A DNA stretch of 9,812 nucleotides from assembly GCA_026398715.1 (NCBI GenBank), contig JAPLSI010000047.1, forward strand, positions 1-9,812. Reading direction: 5' to 3'. This document shows, piece by piece, positions 6,078 to 9,812 of the stretch (within the stretch, counting starts at the first letter, position 1; each line of letters starts with the position of its first letter). The position numbers and the translations under genes are program-made. The notes under the pieces were generated by a model that saw only the letters and a list, made by a program, of their open reading frames with translations, was not told where the DNA came from and made no database searches. Source of the stretch: Gammaproteobacteria bacterium. GTDB taxonomy: Bacteria > Pseudomonadota > Gammaproteobacteria > Xanthomonadales > Xanthomonadaceae.

Positions 6078-8006
6078 ATGCGGAATACCTTGTTGCTCGT
6101 GGTCGCCTGGTTCGCCGGATCGGTCAGTGCGTCGCAACCCTTGGCGCTCGACGACATGGCGCGCCTGGTCGACTTGTCGGAGCCCGGTTTCTCGCCCGAC
6201 GGCGAGGTGATTGTCTACACCGCCAGCAGCGCGAACACCGGGGCGGACCTGGCCCAATCGGACCTGTGGCGTGTCGGTTTCGACGGCCAAGGTCGACGGC
6301 GCTTGACCGACACGGCGGAAGTTTCGGAATGGCAGCCACGGTGGTCGCCCGATGGCCGGTCAATCGCCTTTCTTTCCGATGCGCCTGCCGATGGCGCGAA
6401 GGATGAGGAAGCCACCACGCAGGTTTGGTTGATGCCGGCGACCGGAGGCAAGCCGCGCCGGCTCACCCACCATCCCAGCGGCGTGGACGATTTCGGTTGG
6501 TCGCCGGATTCGAAGCGACTGGTGCTGGTCCAGTTCAAGGAAGACGGCATCGGCTACCTCGACCATCGCCGCACGCATCTGGTCTTGCTGGACGTGGCCA
6601 GTGGCAAGTCCGAACAACTGACCTCCGGCGCGCATGACGAGCTGCTACCCGCCTGGTCGCCGGACGGGCGATGGATAGCCTACGTCAGCAAGCGCGGCGC
6701 CGACCCGGACCGCCACCTGAATTTCGACATCTACCTGATCGAGCCACGCATCGGCGCAAGCGAGCGTCAGCTCACTACGTTTCCCGGCGCGGACCTGGAC
6801 CCGTACTGGGAGACGCGCCCGTCCTGGAGCCCGGACAACAAGCGCATCGCCTACCTGCAGGGCAGCGAGGACAAGTGGATCTACTATGCGCCCTGGCAGT
6901 TGGCGGTGGTGGACGTGGATACCGGCAAGGCAAGCCTTCCCGCGCCGATCGATCGTTGCATGTCGAAGCCGCAATGGGCGCCGGATGGCAAGTCGGTCTA
7001 CCTGCTGATTGAACAAAGCCGCGTGACCCATCTGTCGCGCGTGGAGCTGGCCAGCGAAATGGTATCGGAGCTCACCTTCGGCAACCGTTTCGACTACGAC
7101 CTGTCGGTTTCGAAAGGCGGCCGGATCGCCGTGCTGGGTGGTGGCGACCTGCGCCCCTACGACATCTCCGTGCTGGCCGAAAAGGGCCTGCGAACCATCG
7201 CCGACCATAATGAATTCCTCGCGGCACGGCAGCTCGCGCCCGTCGAGGCGATCCGTTTCACCAGCAGCGACGGACTGGAGATAGAGGGCATGCTGGTGAG
7301 GCCAGTCGGCTACCAGCCGGGCACGCGCTATCCCACCATCGTGCGCGCGCATGGCGGGCCCGTGTATCAGTTCAGCCACGAGTTCATGGTGGACTGGCAG
7401 CTGTATGCGGCGAAGGGTTACGCCGTGGTCGCCATCAATCCGCGCGGCGGCTCCGGTCGTGGCTTTGAATTCTCCAAGGCCATCTATGCCGACTGGGGAA
7501 ATCGCGACGCGCGCGACGTGCTGGAAGGCATCGAACACGTGGTGCGCATGGGCGTGGCCGATCCTGATCGCCTTGGCATTGGCGGCTGGAGCTACGGGGC
7601 GATCCTGACCAACGCCATCATCGCGCAGGACACGCGCTTCAAGGCGGCGATCAGTGGCGCCGGCGCCTCCAACATGTATGCGCTGTACGGGCATGACCAG
7701 TACATCCGCGAATACGAACTGGAACTCGGCGCGCCCTGGAAGAATCGAGAACTCTACGACCGCGCCAGTTTTCCCTTCCTGCATGCCGACCGGATAAAGA
7801 CGCCGACGATGTTCCAGTGCGGCGAGCAGGATTTGAACGTGCCCTGCCTGGGCGCGGAGCAGATGTACCAGGCGCTGCGGTCACTCGGCGTGCCGACGCG
7901 CCTGGTGGTGTATCCGGGCGAGGGCCACCAGTTGGTGGTGCCGAGCTACCTGCGCGACCGCATGGCGCGCAACCTGGCCTGGTACGACCACTACCTCAAG
8001 CAATGA
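6078..8006 (+). CDS. Exported S9-family prolyl oligopeptidase-like serine peptidase
   Basis: This 642-aa protein opens with a signal peptide (MRNTLLLVVAWFAGSVSA, cleavage about residue 18), placing it in the periplasm or outside. Residues about 30-385 form a beta-propeller of TolB/PD40 type, with the blade motif SPDG/SPDN/APDG repeated at least six times (SPDGEVIVY, SPDGRSIAF, SPDSKRLVL, SPDGRWIAY, SPDNKRIAY, APDGKSVYL). The C-terminal alpha/beta-hydrolase domain (about 390-642) carries HGGP (425-428, oxyanion region), the nucleophile S505 in GGWSYGA, D585 in CGEQDLNVP and H617 in GEGHQL, a complete catalytic triad. In this family the propeller limits access to short peptides; dipeptidyl- or acylaminoacyl-peptidase activity is likely, but the exact class cannot be decided by eye. 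Lasso-peptide isopeptidases are also S9-like and sit beside TonB receptors, but no lasso precursor or maturation gene is visible. It precedes the amidohydrolase by 50 nt and is probably co-transcribed with it. An in-frame ATG at 5934 would add 48 residues and bury the signal peptide. Confidence 0.93.
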   Translation: MRNTLLLVVAWFAGSVSASQPLALDDMARLVDLSEPGFSPDGEVIVYTASSANTGADLAQSDLWRVGFDGQGRRRLTDTAEVSEWQPRWSPDGRSIAFLSDAPADGAKDEEATTQVWLMPATGGKPRRLTHHPSGVDDFGWSPDSKRLVLVQFKEDGIGYLDHRRTHLVLLDVASGKSEQLTSGAHDELLPAWSPDGRWIAYVSKRGADPDRHLNFDIYLIEPRIGASERQLTTFPGADLDPYWETRPSWSPDNKRIAYLQGSEDKWIYYAPWQLAVVDVDTGKASLPAPIDRCMSKPQWAPDGKSVYLLIEQSRVTHLSRVELASEMVSELTFGNRFDYDLSVSKGGRIAVLGGGDLRPYDISVLAEKGLRTIADHNEFLAARQLAPVEAIRFTSSDGLEIEGMLVRPVGYQPGTRYPTIVRAHGGPVYQFSHEFMVDWQLYAAKGYAVVAINPRGGSGRGFEFSKAIYADWGNRDARDVLEGIEHVVRMGVADPDRLGIGGWSYGAILTNAIIAQDTRFKAAISGAGASNMYALYGHDQYIREYELELGAPWKNRELYDRASFPFLHADRIKTPTMFQCGEQDLNVPCLGAEQMYQALRSLGVPTRLVVYPGEGHQLVVPSYLRDRMARNLAWYDHYLKQ

Positions 8007-8043
8007 GATCCTCGCGGGATTGCTGATGCGACATGATGCACTC

Positions 8044-8049
8044 AAGGAG
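8044..8049 (+). promoter_or_regulatory. Ribosome binding site of the amidohydrolase gene
   Basis: A strong Shine-Dalgarno, AAGGAG, lies 7 nt before ATG 8057. It excludes the two in-frame ATGs at 8033 and 8036, which lie upstream of it. Confidence 0.8.
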
Positions 8050-8056
8050 CTTATCG

Positions 8057-9415
8057 ATGCACACCGCCGGAAAAATTCCTTCCACCCTTCGGGTGTTGGC
8101 ACTCGCCTCGGCGCTGTCTGTCGCGCCAGGCATTGCGCGAGCGGACGAGCTGTATGTCCGGGCCGGAAAAATGCTCGACGTGGACCAGGGACGGGTCCTG
8201 TCCGACCAATGGATCCAGGTGCGCGATGGCAAGGTGGTGCAGGTCCAGCCCTATCCGGACGGAGCGCTTGAACAGCAAGCCGGCAAAAGCACGCGCGTGC
8301 TGGATTGGTCGCGCTACACGGTCCTGCCCGGCCTGACCGACTTGCACAGCCACTTGGTCGGCGACATCCAGTCGTCCAACTACGCCGCGCCCCTGATGAG
8401 CAGCAGCGCGCGCGATGCGCTGGTCGGCGTCGGCAATGCCCGCGATACCTTGCGCGCCGGCTTCACCACGGTGCGTGATGTGGGCGCCTATCGCGCCTTC
8501 ACAGACGTTGCGTTGCGCGACGCGATCGCTGCGGGCACCGTGGAAGGGCCGCGCATGTTCGTCGCCGGCGCCTACGTGACGGTGACGCTGGGCGGCGGCG
8601 AGGTGACCGGCCTCGCACCTGATGTGCAAGTTCCCGCGGAAATGCGCCGTGGCGTCGCCGACAACGAAGACCAGGTGCGCCAACGCGTTCGCGAACTATT
8701 GGCGGGCGGGGCAGACTTCATCAAGATCATCGCCACGGGCGCAGTGCTGGCGGCGGGCACCGAACCTGGCGCGCCGGAATACAGCGAAGCGGAAATTCGC
8801 GCCGCGGTGGACGAGGCGGCATTGCACGGGACCTTTGTCACCGCCCACGCGCATGGCGCCGAAGGCATCAAGCGCGCGGTTCGTGCGGGCGTGCGGTCGA
8901 TCGAGCATGCGTCCTACCTCGATGACGAGGGCATCGCGCTGATGAGGCAGCACGGCACCTGGCTGGTGGCCGACGTCTACAACGGCGACTACATCGAGGA
9001 TGTCGGTCGTCGCGATGGTTGGTCGGAGGAGATCCTGCGCAAGAATCGCGAAACCACCGACACCCAGCGAGTCGGCTTCGCCAAGGCGGTGCGTGCCGGC
9101 GTGCGGATTGGCTTCGGCACCGACAGCGGCGTCTATCCGCACGGGCTCAATGCCCGCCAATTCGCCTACATGGTTCGCCACGGCATGACTCCGATGCGCG
9201 CCATCCAGTCCGCCACCATCGAAGCGGCGCGATTGATGAAGCGCGAATCGGAGTTCGGTTCGATCGCCGCAGGAAGATCGGCCGACCTGATTGCCGTGGT
9301 CGGCGATCCGATTGCCGACATCGACATCCTTCGGCAGGTGCAGGCCGTGGTGCAGGCGGGTCGGCTCGTTTGTGCTGCCGACGGTGCCGTGGCCTGCAAG
9401 CAGGACAAACGCTAA
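8057..9415 (+). CDS. Exported metal-dependent amidohydrolase (imidazolonepropionase/Xaa-Pro dipeptidase-like)
   Basis: This 452-aa protein has a signal peptide (residues 1-29, ending GIARA|DE). A small beta-sandwich segment precedes the TIM-barrel, and its strand returns at the C-terminus (GSIAAGRSADLIAVVGDPI, 401-419). The amidohydrolase metal site is complete: H97 and H99 in TDLHSHL, K223 in FIKIIATGA (bridging, probably carboxylated lysine), H264/H266 in TAHAHG, H284 in SIEHASYL and the catalytic D356 in GFGTDSGV. FTTVRDVG (136-143) is typical of the COG1228 group, whose secreted members include Xaa-Pro, Xaa-Arg or Xaa-Lys dipeptidases. It would fit as the enzyme that cleaves the short peptides released by the upstream S9 peptidase. 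Exact specificity cannot be read from motifs, and other cyclic amide or N-acyl substrates are possible. It ends 10 nt before the stop codon of the convergent second sulfotransferase. Confidence 0.93.
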   Translation: MHTAGKIPSTLRVLALASALSVAPGIARADELYVRAGKMLDVDQGRVLSDQWIQVRDGKVVQVQPYPDGALEQQAGKSTRVLDWSRYTVLPGLTDLHSHLVGDIQSSNYAAPLMSSSARDALVGVGNARDTLRAGFTTVRDVGAYRAFTDVALRDAIAAGTVEGPRMFVAGAYVTVTLGGGEVTGLAPDVQVPAEMRRGVADNEDQVRQRVRELLAGGADFIKIIATGAVLAAGTEPGAPEYSEAEIRAAVDEAALHGTFVTAHAHGAEGIKRAVRAGVRSIEHASYLDDEGIALMRQHGTWLVADVYNGDYIEDVGRRDGWSEEILRKNRETTDTQRVGFAKAVRAGVRIGFGTDSGVYPHGLNARQFAYMVRHGMTPMRAIQSATIEAARLMKRESEFGSIAAGRSADLIAVVGDPIADIDILRQVQAVVQAGRLVCAADGAVACKQDKR

Positions 9416-9425
9416 ACGCCGAGCC

Positions 9426-9812
9426 TCAGCTCTCGAATGGGTAGTCGTCGAGGGCAGGTCCCAGCGCATCCTTCAGCGGGACCAGCCAGGGTTCGTAGTG
9501 TCGCCACTGGTCCAGGCCTTCGCGGAAGATCGGTTGCCGCACCTGTTCGGCGCTGGCGGTCCGGACCGCGCGTGTCGTTTCGAAGAAGCGAAGGCACTGC
9601 GGCTCGAACGGCAGGCCGCAATGGTCGAGCAGTGCACGGACCTGCGTTTCGGTGTCGTCCACCAGGGCTTCGTAAAACACCCGATGCACGCGGCCCGGCA
9701 GCACCGCGTCGAAATGCGCCATCAACTCCACGTAGTCGCGGTAGAAGCGGCCGAGGTTTTCCAGGCTGTAGCTGAAGTTCTGGCCGCTGGCGAAATGCTG
9801 CTTGAAGCAGGA
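9426..9812 (-). CDS. Second TPR-type sulfotransferase (ST-B), C-terminal part only
   Basis: The frame is open from the right edge to TGA at 9426-9428, giving 128 residues; the N-terminal TPR region and PAPS 5'-loop lie outside the window, if present. The visible part begins at the serine equivalent to S543 of ST-A (the 3'-phosphate site) and continues SCFKQHFASGQNFSY, then VELMAHFDAVLPGRVHRV, and the family hallmark RTASAEQVRQPIF..WRHYEPWLVPL. Manual alignment with ST-A residues 543-667 gives about 92 identities in 125 positions with no gaps, so the two are close paralogs. It ends PFES without the extra tail of ST-A. It is convergent with the amidohydrolase, so no receptor gene follows it directly, unlike ST-A; any partner receptor would have to lie upstream, beyond the edge. 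Confidence 0.9.
   Translation of the reverse strand, partial: SCFKQHFASGQNFSYSLENLGRFYRDYVELMAHFDAVLPGRVHRVFYEALVDDTETQVRALLDHCGLPFEPQCLRFFETTRAVRTASAEQVRQPIFREGLDQWRHYEPWLVPLKDALGPALDDYPFES

Noticed and set aside
8007..8023. Small ATCC/GGAT stem between the S9 and amidohydrolase genes as a terminator
   Set aside because: Four base pairs with no T-tract; the two genes look co-transcribed.
5934..9415. A lasso-peptide biosynthesis and degradation locus, suggested by an S9 enzyme next to a TBDR
   Set aside because: No short precursor gene, no asparagine-synthetase-like or transglutaminase-like maturation genes and no FecI/FecR are present, so the sequence does not support it.
9421..9432. GAGC-CTCA-GCTC stem at the convergent junction as a bidirectional terminator
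   Set aside because: Only 4 bp, no T-run on either side, and it overlaps the stop codon and last codons of ST-B.

Overview
The window comes from a GC-rich Gram-negative bacterium. Secreted peptidases, a TonB-dependent outer-membrane receptor (TBDR) and large TPR-sulfotransferases found together suggest a gammaproteobacterium of the Xanthomonadaceae/Lysobacter/Rhodanobacteraceae type. This placement rests on gene style and base composition only; there is no rRNA or other marker to confirm it. I see no tRNA, rRNA, CRISPR array, IS element, phage gene or plasmid function.

Layout. A minus-strand unit runs from about 5908 down to the left edge: a TPR-sulfotransferase (ST-A, 3866-5908), then a TBDR (1276-3846, 19 nt downstream), then an exported M20 metallopeptidase (1-1204, cut by the left edge) after a 71-nt gap that holds a perfect 13-bp hairpin. 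A 169-bp divergent intergenic region (5909-6077) separates it from a plus-strand pair: an exported S9 serine peptidase (6078-8006) and an exported amidohydrolase of the imidazolonepropionase/Xaa-Pro-dipeptidase-like type (8057-9415). The right edge cuts a second TPR-sulfotransferase (ST-B, 9426-9812, minus strand), convergent with the amidohydrolase and about 74% identical to the C-terminus of ST-A by manual alignment.

How the genes may work together. Four of the five substantially visible genes carry signal peptides. Together they look like a peptide-scavenging set: the TBDR brings a ligand across the outer membrane, and the S9 peptidase, amidohydrolase and M20 enzyme cut peptides into short pieces in the periplasm or outside. 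The ligand is unknown. The odd member is ST-A, which has no export signal and is expected to use PAPS in the cytoplasm, yet sits immediately upstream of the receptor. The TBDR has two loop-like stretches of tyrosines among acidic residues, the kind of context favoured by tyrosylprotein sulfotransferases. The idea that the sulfotransferase modifies its receptor or a co-acting peptide is the most interesting hypothesis here, but it remains inference.
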